A stretch of 64,000 nucleotides of DNA, taken from positions 1 to 64,000 of the forward strand of contig JBGZSM010000092.1 in the NCBI GenBank assembly GCA_041853585.1, in the 5' to 3' direction. The stretch comes from JAUNKE01 sp041853585. GTDB taxonomy: Bacteria > Bacillota > Clostridia > Peptostreptococcales > Filifactoraceae. The notes under the pieces are model-generated. The model saw only the letters and a program-made list of their open reading frames with translations, had not been told where the DNA came from and made no database searches. The position numbers and the translations under genes were made by a program. Shown here piece by piece: positions 49,938 through 58,324 of the stretch (position 1 is the first letter of the stretch; every line of letters begins with the position of its first letter).

Positions 49938-50057
49938 ATAACCACCTTATAGTTTGGGATATAAATGCTTGAACAGTTAATAACAAGAGAAATAGTGATG
50001 ATACAAAACAAGAGTGTGAATAAAAGTCTGTAAATATGTTCTTCTGTGATAATGATG

Positions 50058-50089
50058 GGGTTGAAGGCACATTCAAGAGCCTTCAACCC
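50058..50089 (+). terminator. Terminator of the 49.5 kb gene
   Basis: GGGTTGAAGGC and GCCTTCAACCC form an 11-bp perfect stem with a 10-nt loop, followed by TTTCTCTATTCTCTT. The rest of 49938-50213 is empty. Confidence 0.8.
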
Positions 50090-50213
50090 TTTCTCTATTC
50101 TCTTATAGATAACTTTGTTTTCTTCTTCATTTCCTCCATTTTGTTCTCTTTTTTGACAGAAAAAGAGATAGCATTCTGCTACCCCTTTAGATAAAAGTTA
50201 AGTATTCCATTTT

Positions 50214-50663
50214 CTAAGGTTCTCTATCTCCAAATTTTAACTTTGAGTTGCCCTTATAAACCACAAATTTTATTTGTCCATCTTCTAAATTCTTTATCAA
50301 GACCATAATATTATTGCATTCATATTTTTCGCTGTACGAAATTATTTCAGACTCATATACCCTGCCATCAACATCGCATTGGATAATATAGGATGTATTT
50401 TCGGTAAGTTTATCTTTTACTAGCTTATATTTACTTATTTCACCCTTTGCCAAACTGAATTGCAATATATCTTCCTTATCGACAGAACCCTTTATAGCTA
50501 TTTGCTTTAACTCTATATTGGAATTATTATTGATTTGAACATTAAAATTTGACGATAATCGATTCGTTATAGGGTAATAAAAAGTAACCAAGGGAAAAGT
50601 TATCAAAGATACTATAAAGGTAATTATAAATATTCTTCTCTTGTTCGTTTCCATAAAATCCAT
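50214..50663 (-). CDS. Hypothetical protein with N-terminal membrane anchor
   Basis: 149 residues. One hydrophobic segment (IFIITFIVSLITFPLVTFYY, residues about 11-30) is followed by an extracytoplasmic, beta-rich domain (FNVQINNNSNIELKQIAIKG; YIIQCDVDGRVYESEIISY). Function unknown. I chose the ATG at 50663, which has AAGGA upstream. It overlaps the end of a broken XRE regulator gene, showing they once formed an operon. AT-rich. Confidence 0.65.
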   Translation of the reverse strand: MDFMETNKRRIFIITFIVSLITFPLVTFYYPITNRLSSNFNVQINNNSNIELKQIAIKGSVDKEDILQFSLAKGEISKYKLVKDKLTENTSYIIQCDVDGRVYESEIISYSEKYECNNIMVLIKNLEDGQIKFVVYKGNSKLKFGDREP

Positions 50664-50670
50664 CGCTTCC

Positions 50671-50800
50671 TTAATCATCATCAAAGCTAATCAAATCATT
50701 CGGAGTACAATCAAGTTCCTTTCATATTCTCTCAAGGTTTTTGAATGTAATCGGCTTATTCTCTCCCATATCAATTCGCTCAAATATTGTTTTCTTTCTA
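50671..50800 (-). pseudogene. 3' remnant of an XRE regulator gene with in-frame UGA
   Basis: A minus-strand frame reads KKTIFERIDMGENKPITFKNLERI, then TGA at 50722-50724, then KELDCTPNDLISFDDD and TAA at 50671. This is the C-terminal half of a small XRE regulator. The UGA stands where relatives have Cys (compare KICEALDCQVGDII in the regulator at 1500-1715). The N-terminal HTH half is missing. A degraded gene is the simplest reading. Confidence 0.6.
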
Positions 50801-51029
50801 TAACCATAACAACATCCTTGGCTCCAAATAATTCCCTTAACATTTTATTCGTATTTTATCATTCTTATGATAAAACTTCAATTCTCAACGAATAATTTCT
50901 GCACCTTGGAGCACTTTTTATTCGTAGAATTACTTTTTTGCTTTGAACCAAGCATCCATCGAAATATTTTAGATTTTCTCCCAAAAACAAAAGCGATTTG
51001 AAAACCGCTTTTGCACTTTGGATATTCTA

Positions 51030-51803
51030 TTATAAATCAAGTTTTTTCGCCACGATATAGAATCGGTGAATTCTTCCTTCTATTACACCTTTTTCTTCCA
51101 AGGTTTCTTGCGCTTTATACAGATTTTCCAAATGCGTTTCAACGGAAAATCCGGGGAATTCCCACTCCAATATTCTTGCAAACCAAACCAGAGCGCCGAC
51201 TTCATAAAAACGAATCGGTTGGAAAACTTCGCCACTCTCCAGAATTTCAAATCCGTTCTCAACAAGCTCCTTCTCTCTTATTTTTACATATTGACTCGGA
51301 TAAGAAAAATCCGTAATCTCGGGTTGCAATAGTTTTATCAGCTCCCAATCATTTTCAGCGCCTACCTGCTGCGTGATAAACAATCCGCCCTTCTGCAAAA
51401 CTCTTTTGAGCTCCTGCACATTGTAATCGCCATGTCGATTCGTGATAATGTCAAATTCTTCATTTTCAAAAGAAAGTTCATCCGCTCCGTCGGCTTCTCT
51501 GAAATCAATGCCAAGCGGCAACAACATTTCTTTGCAATATTCAACATTTGGCTTATAACCTTCAATCGCAGCCGTCTTTTCAGCCGGATGATTCAGCGAA
51601 AGCAAGAACTCTCCGCCGCCGGTTTCCATATCCAACAGTTTCATATTCGGGTTTGAATATTTCTTTATAATACTTCGAAAATCCCAAGGCAGTTGGTCTT
51701 CCTCGACATATCTGTCTTTGATATGCGAAAAATCCCAACCTTTGATATGCGCTATTTCTTCTTCCTTCTTCCAAGCTTCATACAGCTTTAACTTATCCGA
51801 CAA
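51030..51803 (-). CDS. Class I SAM-dependent methyltransferase
   Basis: 257 residues. Motif I is modified: MKLLDMETGGGEFLLSL. Then AAIEGYKPNVEYCKE and FDIITNRHGDYNVQELKRVLQKGGLFITQQVGAEN give motifs II-IV. The open frame reaches 52067, but its N-terminal part is a shadow of the upstream gene. GGAGGAG correctly precedes a TTG at 51803. Small-molecule methyltransferases of this UbiE-like type are common; no substrate can be predicted. It shares an operon with the acyltransferase-like gene. Confidence 0.82.
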   Translation of the reverse strand: MSDKLKLYEAWKKEEEIAHIKGWDFSHIKDRYVEEDQLPWDFRSIIKKYSNPNMKLLDMETGGGEFLLSLNHPAEKTAAIEGYKPNVEYCKEMLLPLGIDFREADGADELSFENEEFDIITNRHGDYNVQELKRVLQKGGLFITQQVGAENDWELIKLLQPEITDFSYPSQYVKIREKELVENGFEILESGEVFQPIRFYEVGALVWFARILEWEFPGFSVETHLENLYKAQETLEEKGVIEGRIHRFYIVAKKLDL

Positions 51804-51823
51804 CGCTTCTCCTCCATCCATCC

Positions 51824-52717
51824 TTAAAAATCGATAATACCAAATCCCATGCCGAGATGATGCATGGATTGCAGCGCTGAAATCTGCAATGAAGTATTTT
51901 GCGGAAAATCTTTTTTTGCCCTGTACCTTTTCCCGAAAATATCTCGAATCGCATCTTCCGAGTCCTGAACCTGTCCGATGACATGAAACAGCTTTTTGAA
52001 ATCTCTTATGTTGGAATGTTCGGGAAGAATTTCGTCCATATTCGGATAGAGCAACCAAGAACAACATATAAAGGCTTGATATTTTCTATTCGGAAAAAAT
52101 TTTTGAAAAAACAATCTCGCCTCGTCGAAAGATTTTTTGACCGAATCGATATTCAGTAGCGCCCCTCGCTGAATGTGAACATTCAAAACGGGAGTACCTT
52201 TCGGTAATCTTTCTTTTTGTTCCTCGCTAAATTTCATATAGTCTTCTCCAATTCCCTCCTTATCCAAATAAATCATATCGAAGTCCTGAAATTGCAATTC
52301 ACCGATTTTAAAGATTTTCAAATTCATAATATGTCTATGCCAACATGCATCTTGTTTTGAAATTCCTATTTTTCCATGAGATTCAAAATACAGCTTTGCT
52401 CTCAGCGAAACATCTTGAAAGGTCTCGGCGATAATTTTTTCATCAATATCCTTCGATTCTAAAATACGCTTTTTGTCTGTAAGCAAATAAATTATGATTG
52501 CAAGCCTCGTCAATGGTTTTCTACGACATATTTGAAAGTCGGGGATTTCTCCTTTATAGGCTTCATTTGACAAAGTCGGCATCTCAGACCAATGACGAAA
52601 CAGATATTCTTTTACCAACTCCTCGATATTCTTCGGAAGTTTCAGCATCCTAAAGACGGCTTCTATTTCATCAAAATAATTCATATTGCTTAATGCAATT
52701 GGATTTGTTTTGTTCAA
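51824..52717 (-). CDS. Acyltransferase-like protein (possibly NAT_N/GNAT_C type)
   Basis: The 297-residue protein is entirely soluble. It resembles the two-domain acyltransferase family with an N-terminal helical part and a GNAT-like C-terminal part (GTPVLNVHIQRGALLNIDSVKKSFDEARLFFQKFFP; AFICCSWLLYPNMDEILPEHSNI). I recognise the segment ICCSWLL and SWLLYP as typical, but the assignment is tentative. It is the first gene of an operon with the methyltransferase 20 nt downstream. Confidence 0.6.
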   Translation of the reverse strand: MNKTNPIALSNMNYFDEIEAVFRMLKLPKNIEELVKEYLFRHWSEMPTLSNEAYKGEIPDFQICRRKPLTRLAIIIYLLTDKKRILESKDIDEKIIAETFQDVSLRAKLYFESHGKIGISKQDACWHRHIMNLKIFKIGELQFQDFDMIYLDKEGIGEDYMKFSEEQKERLPKGTPVLNVHIQRGALLNIDSVKKSFDEARLFFQKFFPNRKYQAFICCSWLLYPNMDEILPEHSNIRDFKKLFHVIGQVQDSEDAIRDIFGKRYRAKKDFPQNTSLQISALQSMHHLGMGFGIIDF

Positions 52718-52793
52718 TTATTTCCTCCGTTTTCCAAAATATAATATAGTACACCGAATAATCGATTCTTCATTTTCATCATCTCCTATCGAT

Positions 52794-52802
52794 ATTATAT
52801 CA
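52794..52802 (-). promoter_or_regulatory. Extended -10 promoter of the acyltransferase-methyltransferase operon
   Basis: TGATATAAT on the minus strand, about 77 nt upstream of the start codon. The spacer from 52803 to 53112 shows no gene. Confidence 0.5.
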
Positions 52803-53112
52803 TGAGAAATGAATCTGCATGAAGTCAAGTTATTTTTAAGTTTTTTGTGCTTTGGCAAGAATTTTGCTGTCTATTATATAGTATTGCATTACGAAAACAA
52901 AACTTAATCCTGATCCGTATCCTTAAGACCAATCATATACCGAGGCATTTCTAAAATAACACGTGCCAACATTATCAATAGACTTCGATACACAACTCTT
53001 ATATAGAAATCCGATAAAATATGAAAAACAAAAGTTGATTCGAAAATTATAATACAAAAACTTTATTTTGTCGCTATAGACGACACAAATTTGGTAATTT
53101 GCTCAGAAACGG

Positions 53113-53141
53113 TTTACATCCAAGCGATTTTAAGTTAATCT
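53113..53141 (+). promoter_or_regulatory. Promoter of nadK
   Basis: TTTACA (53113-53118) and TAATCT (53136-53141) with 17-bp spacing. GGAAAGGTGG precedes the ATG at 53163. Confidence 0.6.
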
Positions 53142-53162
53142 ATTGGGGAAAGGTGGTTTGTT

Positions 53163-53963
53163 ATGCAGAAGAAAATTTTTATATCATTCAATCCATCGCC
53201 GGAATCCAAGGCGGTGTATCAGGATGTAAAAGAAAAGTTGACCAACGCCGGTTTTGTTGTCGTGGATAAAATTGAAGATAACCTGTCACTTATCATAGCC
53301 ATCGGTGGCGACGGCTCTTTCATTACAACGATTCATAACTATAATTATCCCAAGATTCCAATCGTCGGCATCAATACCGGACATCTCGGATTCTTGCAGG
53401 ACATCAATCCTGCCGACATTGACAAATTTATTGAGGAATACAAAGCAAGTAAATATTATCTGATGCCGATTTCAATTGCAAAAGCAATTATCGATACCGG
53501 CGAAGAACTTCACACAACCTATGCCGTCAACGAAATTGTGATTCGAAATACGATGACCCGAATGATTCATTTGACTTTCAAAATCAACAATTCGTTTATT
53601 GAGCGTTTCAGCGGAGACGGACTCATCGTTTCAACCCCGACCGGCTCGACCGCTTACAATTATTCCGCCGGCGGGGCAATTGTGGACCCTTCGCTTGAGG
53701 TGTTGCAAATCACACCGCTTTGTCCGTCCAACACGAATGCTTATCGCTCATTGACATCAAGCATCGTGACCGCTCCCGATTCCGTAATTGAAATTTTCCC
53801 GGAGCGAACGGACGCTTCTTCGGTGCAAATTGTAAACGACGGCTTCGACAGACCGTATCAAATTGTAGAAAAAGTTACCATCACTTCATCCAAAAACAAA
53901 ATTTATGTACTCAGACTGTCAAATTACGACTTCTGGAATAAGGTAACTAATCGATTTTTATAG
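53163..53963 (+). CDS. nadK: NAD kinase
   Basis: NadK makes NADP+ from NAD+. G48-G49-D50-G51 in IAIGGDGSFITTI is the catalytic motif, with NTGHLGFLQDI and GDGLIVSTPTGSTAYNYSAGG for NAD binding. 266 residues is normal for the Firmicute type. An 8-nt gap leads to the next gene, so they form a two-gene operon. Confidence 0.95.
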   Translation: MQKKIFISFNPSPESKAVYQDVKEKLTNAGFVVVDKIEDNLSLIIAIGGDGSFITTIHNYNYPKIPIVGINTGHLGFLQDINPADIDKFIEEYKASKYYLMPISIAKAIIDTGEELHTTYAVNEIVIRNTMTRMIHLTFKINNSFIERFSGDGLIVSTPTGSTAYNYSAGGAIVDPSLEVLQITPLCPSNTNAYRSLTSSIVTAPDSVIEIFPERTDASSVQIVNDGFDRPYQIVEKVTITSSKNKIYVLRLSNYDFWNKVTNRFL

Positions 53964-53970
53964 GAGAGAT

Positions 53971-54516
53971 ATGAAAATAGGTTTTCTAAGCGACACGCAT
54001 GGCAATGCGGCAGCTTTTGAAAAAGCAATGCAGCTGTTGCATGATGCGGACATCATCATTCATTGCGGCGATGTCCTGCCGAAATATTACGGACGACTTG
54101 AGAATGACAAGGAAGCTCAGGAGCTTTCTGCGCAGATAAAAAAGATGGACAATATCTATCTTGTCAAAGGAAACGGCGATGAAAAAGAGCATGAAGAGTG
54201 GCTTGGACACAAATTTCATTCGCCTGCATTAAAATTGCAGTTCGGCGATTATAAAATCTTTGCGTCACATGGCCATTACTATTCCCGCATGGCTTTGCTT
54301 CTCAAAGCTCAGGAAGAGGAGTGCAATATCGTATGCTATGGTCATACCCATATCAAAGAGCTCGACAGCGATGACAAAATATTGGTACTCAATCCCGGAA
54401 GCGTCGCGCTTCCTCGCGACGGTTCTCCTTCCTGCGCTATTTTGGAAAATAATACGATGAGCATTTTTCATCTGGACACCGGCGAAAAGATTGCCTGTTT
54501 GCCCGTGCCGATTTAA
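53971..54516 (+). CDS. YfcE/MJ0936-type metallophosphodiesterase
   Basis: 181 residues. All five calcineurin-like metal-binding blocks can be seen: GFLSDTHGN, IIHCGDVLP, VKGNGDEKEHEE, FASHGHYY and VCYGHTHIKELD. The family hydrolyses phosphodiesters in vitro; the natural substrate is unsettled. It shares the promoter with nadK. Confidence 0.92.
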   Translation: MKIGFLSDTHGNAAAFEKAMQLLHDADIIIHCGDVLPKYYGRLENDKEAQELSAQIKKMDNIYLVKGNGDEKEHEEWLGHKFHSPALKLQFGDYKIFASHGHYYSRMALLLKAQEEECNIVCYGHTHIKELDSDDKILVLNPGSVALPRDGSPSCAILENNTMSIFHLDTGEKIACLPVPI

Positions 54517-54524
54517 TTTTTTAA

Positions 54525-54558
54525 AAGTCAAAACCGCCCCGAAGGGCGGTTTTGACTT
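54525..54558 (+). terminator. Hairpin after the phosphodiesterase gene
   Basis: AAGTCAAAACCGCCC-CGAA-GGGCGGTTTTGACTT, a 15-bp perfect stem 8 nt past the stop codon. The U-run is in the stem, so the tail is weak, but the position is right for a terminator. Confidence 0.75.
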
Positions 54559-54656
54559 ATGCTTAATGCAAACTCAAGACGATGAACGGGGTATCTCCAG
54601 CTTGCATTCGCCATCCCGGATGGCAACATAAAGGGGGATGCTTCTTGCATTTCTGT

Positions 54657-54688
54657 AAAAAGTCTGTTGGAAATCCAACAGACTTTTT
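54657..54688. terminator. Bidirectional terminator between phosphodiesterase and tasA-like genes
   Basis: AAAAAGTCTGTTGGA-AA-TCCAACAGACTTTTT: the symmetric A/T ends make it work on both strands. On the minus strand it ends the tasA-like transcript. Confidence 0.88.
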
Positions 54689-54718
54689 ATCGTTTCATCC
54701 TAAATTGGTGCTTATGAG

Positions 54719-55720
54719 TTATTTTCCAACATTTTGGTTTTCAAGGATGTTAGCTACGCCTGCATCTTTGCCTACATTGAATTGATCCCATAGAAGGTCG
54801 ATTCCGATTTGAACGCCTTTATTTTGGCTCTCTAAATCTTTTTCAGCAGGTCCTACAAAGTTTTCTACTGTTCCTGTAGTGAATACACCCTTAGCGTCAG
54901 GGTCCATTGCGATACCTAAGAATAGATCCATTCTTTGGTCAGTTGCAGGAGCACATAGAACGAGGTTGTTTGCCAATGCATCTTTGAAATCTTTGTCTTC
55001 AAGAGCAGATAGTCTTACGAAGTCAACTCCGCCAACTTTGAAAGTTTTGCTAGGGTCGTTCAAGAATGCTGCTAGCTTGAATACATTTTCTTCATGATGG
55101 TTTGGAGAATATTGCTCTCTGTTGATGAGAACAGCAAGACCAAGCATTTCTTTTGCTTTACCTATTTCCATACCATCCAATTCTTTTACTTGGAATTTCA
55201 TATTCGCAAGTTTCGCAGCGATATCACCTACATTAAGGATATCTGTACGGAATGCTTGAGCATATCCTGGGTACATTTTTTGAACTGTAAGTTCAATTCT
55301 GTCGCTGCCTTTAGTATTTGCAGTTGTGTAAGGTCCTACATTTTTAGGAAGAGCCTTAGCATCTTTGAGCTCTGCATTAAACTCTACATTGTTGTAGCCT
55401 TTAGCTCTGTTTTTGTATGCATCGATAGAGCCAGGTTTTGCGATTGAGTTATAGTCTGCTGTTCCTCTCATAAAGAACTGAGCATCTACATAACCGCTGT
55501 CGCCGATACCGTCCACGATACTCCAGCCGTTGCAGTTCAACAATTCATTGTGATACTGAGCATAGAGACCAAGGTCAACAAAAGTTACTCCGAAATCTCC
55601 GGTTGTTGCTTTGGTAGTCACATTCAATGTGTCAGTCCAATATGCATAACCTGTTCCTGCAAGCACCAGTGATAGTGCCATAATTCCGCTTATAAGCGAT
55701 TTTCTTCCTGTACGTTTCAT
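54719..55720 (-). CDS. TasA/camelysin-like secreted protein with SipW-type signal
   Basis: 333 residues. MKRTGRKSLISGIMALSLVLAGTGYAYWTDTL is a SipW-dependent signal peptide (AYWTD box), expected to be cleaved near AGTGYA. The mature part begins LNVTTKATTGDFGVTF, as in TasA and camelysin-type fibre subunits, and contains NVGDIAAKLANMKFQV. Acidic and Asn-rich, without a cell-wall sorting signal. The codon choice is biased towards T-ending codons such as GCT and CCT, unlike its neighbours, suggesting high expression. It has its own promoter and terminator. Probably a surface fibre or matrix protein. Confidence 0.85.
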   Translation of the reverse strand: MKRTGRKSLISGIMALSLVLAGTGYAYWTDTLNVTTKATTGDFGVTFVDLGLYAQYHNELLNCNGWSIVDGIGDSGYVDAQFFMRGTADYNSIAKPGSIDAYKNRAKGYNNVEFNAELKDAKALPKNVGPYTTANTKGSDRIELTVQKMYPGYAQAFRTDILNVGDIAAKLANMKFQVKELDGMEIGKAKEMLGLAVLINREQYSPNHHEENVFKLAAFLNDPSKTFKVGGVDFVRLSALEDKDFKDALANNLVLCAPATDQRMDLFLGIAMDPDAKGVFTTGTVENFVGPAEKDLESQNKGVQIGIDLLWDQFNVGKDAGVANILENQNVGK

Positions 55721-55784
55721 AACGCTTCCTCCTTAATAATTTTTTAAGTATTTTTCGTTTGGGGTGTTCCCCTTTACACTTATC

Positions 55785-55790
55785 ATTATA
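55785..55790 (-). promoter_or_regulatory. -10 box of the tasA-like gene
   Basis: Perfect TATAAT on the minus strand. The -35 region (TTTTGA at 17 bp) is poor, consistent with an activator. The 5' leader of about 55 nt has a GGGG-AACA-CCCC hairpin and AAGGAGG before the ATG. Confidence 0.65.
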
Positions 55791-55862
55791 AAGAGTCGGC
55801 GCTGTTTTCAAAACCCTCATAAGTCTTATCTTTCATTCATGTTTTGTTCCATTTTAAACGGT

Positions 55863-55892
55863 ACGAAAGCTTAGTCTTTATCCACGAAAGCT
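55863..55892. promoter_or_regulatory. Two direct repeats 21 bp apart upstream of the tasA-like promoter
   Basis: AGCTTTCGT occurs twice on the minus strand (55863-55871 and 55884-55892), exactly two helical turns apart and about 85-110 bp upstream of the predicted transcript start. It is a plausible activator site, perhaps for the NarL-type regulator encoded at 59479-60135. Confidence 0.45.
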
Positions 55893-55896
55893 ACTT

Positions 55897-57114
55897 TCAT
55901 TCGACACCAAAGTTCCCATCATCTACCACTAAAGTGGTAGACGGTTTTGGAAACTGCAAAAGATACATATAATCTCGAGCCAAAATGTAGAATTTCCCGT
56001 CTTTCGGCAATCCTTCTTCATCCATGCAATAGAGCACCGGTTCTCTGAGTTCTTCCGCCAAAGCAATCATGCTGCTCATTTCTTTGAGTCTCAGAATCAC
56101 TCTGCCTTCTTCAACCGGAACTTCTTCGACACAAATTGTTCGGCTTCCGTATTTTTTCATCAGCTTCTTCATATTATATGCCCAGAGCTCATCTCCTTCG
56201 AATGCTCTGACAAAGAATGTAATGTAAATCATCAGAAGCAAACCGACAGCCGCCATCACGATAAAAGGAATATATTTTTGTAACGAAGGCACCGTCGATA
56301 CCGTTTCGGTCTTGGCAATTTCTCCTTTGTCCACCGCCGGCTCCGGCTTGGTAACATCGTAGTAATTTTCGCTGCTTACCGGAATTAAAATCTTATGCGA
56401 AAATTCCTTTTCTTCCTCACCAAGCATATATTTTCCTTCAAACAAAATATACAATTCTCTTGATGTTCCACCACCGAGAATATTCTCGGCATTCTCGGCA
56501 AAGCGTTTGTGATCATTCGGTCGAACACGAACGGTCTCTTTAAAAACCGCTTCTTTTGCTTTACTCTCATCAAATTCGCCTGCTCCAATCGGATAACGAC
56601 GCTCATAAATCATCTTTCGAACTTCTTGTATCTCCTGATAGCCTTCCAACACTGCGGTAATTTTATAATTTCCTTTAATAGGAAGTTCCTCGGTTGTGAC
56701 CGCACTTGATTTGAGCATAATCTCGATATAGTCGGTGAGTAAAGAAGAATATATTTGACCTTCTTCCACCCACTCATTTGCAAAAAGTTGATTCGGAAGA
56801 AGATGTACTCGATAATTCGATTCCGTCGTGATGACATAAGATGAAATCACTTCACTTTTTTCTTCTTCCTTCGGTGCGGAGAAAATAAAACTTCCAATCG
56901 CTCCGATCGCTACTAAAAGAATCCCCGCCAGCAAAAGAATCATGCGTTTGGTTTTATTCATCGCTTTTTTCTTCTTTTTATTTGTTTGTGCCGACTCCGA
57001 TTCTTTTACTGATGTATTTTCTTCACTCGCTTCCCTCTGTGGATTCTCCTGAATCTCTTGCGGGTAGCTCGGTACTTCCGACTTTACTGAATTCTGTTTC
57101 TGTTTGTTCATCAT
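55897..57114 (-). CDS. DUF5305 family membrane protein
   Basis: 405 residues. A long Gln/Glu/Lys-rich N-terminal region (about residues 1-52), a membrane helix (MILLLAGILLVAIGAIGSFIFS), an extracytoplasmic domain (residues about 80-275), a second helix (YIPFIVMAAVGLLLMIYITFFV) and a cytoplasmic tail. DUF5305 proteins occur in SipW/TasA-type clusters of Clostridia, with unknown role. GGAGGGGG precedes the start. The first 92 nt overlap the 3' end of sipW in another frame. Confidence 0.8.
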   Translation of the reverse strand: MMNKQKQNSVKSEVPSYPQEIQENPQREASEENTSVKESESAQTNKKKKKAMNKTKRMILLLAGILLVAIGAIGSFIFSAPKEEEKSEVISSYVITTESNYRVHLLPNQLFANEWVEEGQIYSSLLTDYIEIMLKSSAVTTEELPIKGNYKITAVLEGYQEIQEVRKMIYERRYPIGAGEFDESKAKEAVFKETVRVRPNDHKRFAENAENILGGGTSRELYILFEGKYMLGEEEKEFSHKILIPVSSENYYDVTKPEPAVDKGEIAKTETVSTVPSLQKYIPFIVMAAVGLLLMIYITFFVRAFEGDELWAYNMKKLMKKYGSRTICVEEVPVEEGRVILRLKEMSSMIALAEELREPVLYCMDEEGLPKDGKFYILARDYMYLLQFPKPSTTLVVDDGNFGVE

Positions 57115-58324
57115 CAATTACCCCCTCCGGTATCACATTCCCGCTTTTCAGCATAAGAATCGGATACCCTACTTTTGGTACTACATTTACAACAATCCCA
57201 TTGATATCATTCGGTTCAACAATAATCTCATCCGCACTTTTATTGTTGTCTCCCTTGGTTCGAAAAGAGCGATTCCCCGCTTCATCGGTAATAATCTCTT
57301 CGATGCGATGCGTCACCGTATAGCCGGCCCGCTTAAAATTGATTACATCGCCTTCCGCCAATTTGTAAATTTGCTCCTCCTCGAGCATCTTTCGAATCAA
57401 CACGACATCTCCCGGAAAAATTTTCGGCTCCATACTTCCCGTTAAAATAATCGACGGATAAATCGTAAATACGCCTACACAAAACCAGGAAAACATAACG
57501 GATAGAAATAATGCGATGAGATAAGTTACATTTCCTTTCGGGTCCTCATGTCTTCTCTCTTCCAATTCCGTTTTGGAATATTCGGCAACCACCATCGAAT
57601 AGATGATTGGAAATGCAATGCCGATGGTTCCGCTTGCAAGCCACGACAGCTCCGGTAAAAACGGAAAAGTTTTTTGAAAGACTTCGATGATCCCTAAATA
57701 TAGAATCGCCGAAATCGGCCCTCCGTAAAAAACCAATACCGACGCTAAGATATTTTTGGAAAAAGCAATGCCGACATCCGAAACGATGAAAACAACGACA
57801 CCCTCCATATCCTTTATCTGTTCAATTTTCCCAAAATTGATATCCGTCAGCGCCATGATAATCGTAACTAAAACTACTATTGTATACTTATGCTTGCATC
57901 TGTGCCATGCCGTCCCTAAGCCATATCCTCTTATCATCTCTCTTGCAATGAGTGCCGGCAAAATTATCGCCGCATTGTTCAATATGCCGAGCGGAGATAT
58001 ATCGTACGGCGTGGCTTTGAGTTTTTTCATAAAAACACCGAGCACAAAACCGAGTGCAATATATATCACCGCACCGGAGATTGCATATCCTTTGACGACG
58101 CTTTGATGCATAATTCTCCCCGGCACATGAATGGATACAAAATAAAATCGTATGGCTACAATAACAGCTCCCCAATAAAGCAATGCCATATATGGGGAGC
58201 TGTTCAAATTGTTTCTTAATATAGGGAGAGAACTCAGCAAGGTGACTGCAAGCAGTAGTATTGTCAGAAGTTGATATCTTCTGTCGGTAAAAATCATACC
58301 TTTACTCTGCGTCTGGAGCGTCAT
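57023..58324 (-). CDS. sipW: SipW-like signal peptidase I with large N-terminal membrane domain
   Basis: 433 residues. The N-terminal 290 contain about eight membrane helices, far more than SipW of Bacillus (190 residues in total). The peptidase part then shows TGSMEPKIFPGDVVLIRK (catalytic Ser), YTVTHRIEEI (His, as in ER-type enzymes, instead of Lys) and RTKGDNNKSADE. It should cleave the SipW-type signal peptides encoded around it. AGGAGG precedes the ATG at 58324. The start overlaps the previous gene by 23 nt; the end overlaps the DUF5305 gene. Confidence 0.87.
   Translation of the reverse strand: MTLQTQSKGMIFTDRRYQLLTILLLAVTLLSSLPILRNNLNSSPYMALLYWGAVIVAIRFYFVSIHVPGRIMHQSVVKGYAISGAVIYIALGFVLGVFMKKLKATPYDISPLGILNNAAIILPALIAREMIRGYGLGTAWHRCKHKYTIVVLVTIIMALTDINFGKIEQIKDMEGVVVFIVSDVGIAFSKNILASVLVFYGGPISAILYLGIIEVFQKTFPFLPELSWLASGTIGIAFPIIYSMVVAEYSKTELEERRHEDPKGNVTYLIALFLSVMFSWFCVGVFTIYPSIILTGSMEPKIFPGDVVLIRKMLEEEQIYKLAEGDVINFKRAGYTVTHRIEEIITDEAGNRSFRTKGDNNKSADEIIVEPNDINGIVVNVVPKVGYPILMLKSGNVIPEGVIDDEQTETEFSKVGSTELPARDSGESTEGSE

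Noticed and set aside
50722..50724. UGA in the XRE remnant read as selenocysteine
   Set aside because: The N-terminal half of the gene is missing and no SECIS-like hairpin is obvious just downstream, so decay is more likely.
50641..50895. 84-codon plus-strand frame
   Set aside because: Antisense to the XRE remnant and the start of the membrane-anchored gene; low-complexity translation.
55632..55820. 62-codon minus-strand frame over the tasA-like promoter
   Set aside because: It covers the promoter, leader and signal-peptide region in another frame; no independent support.
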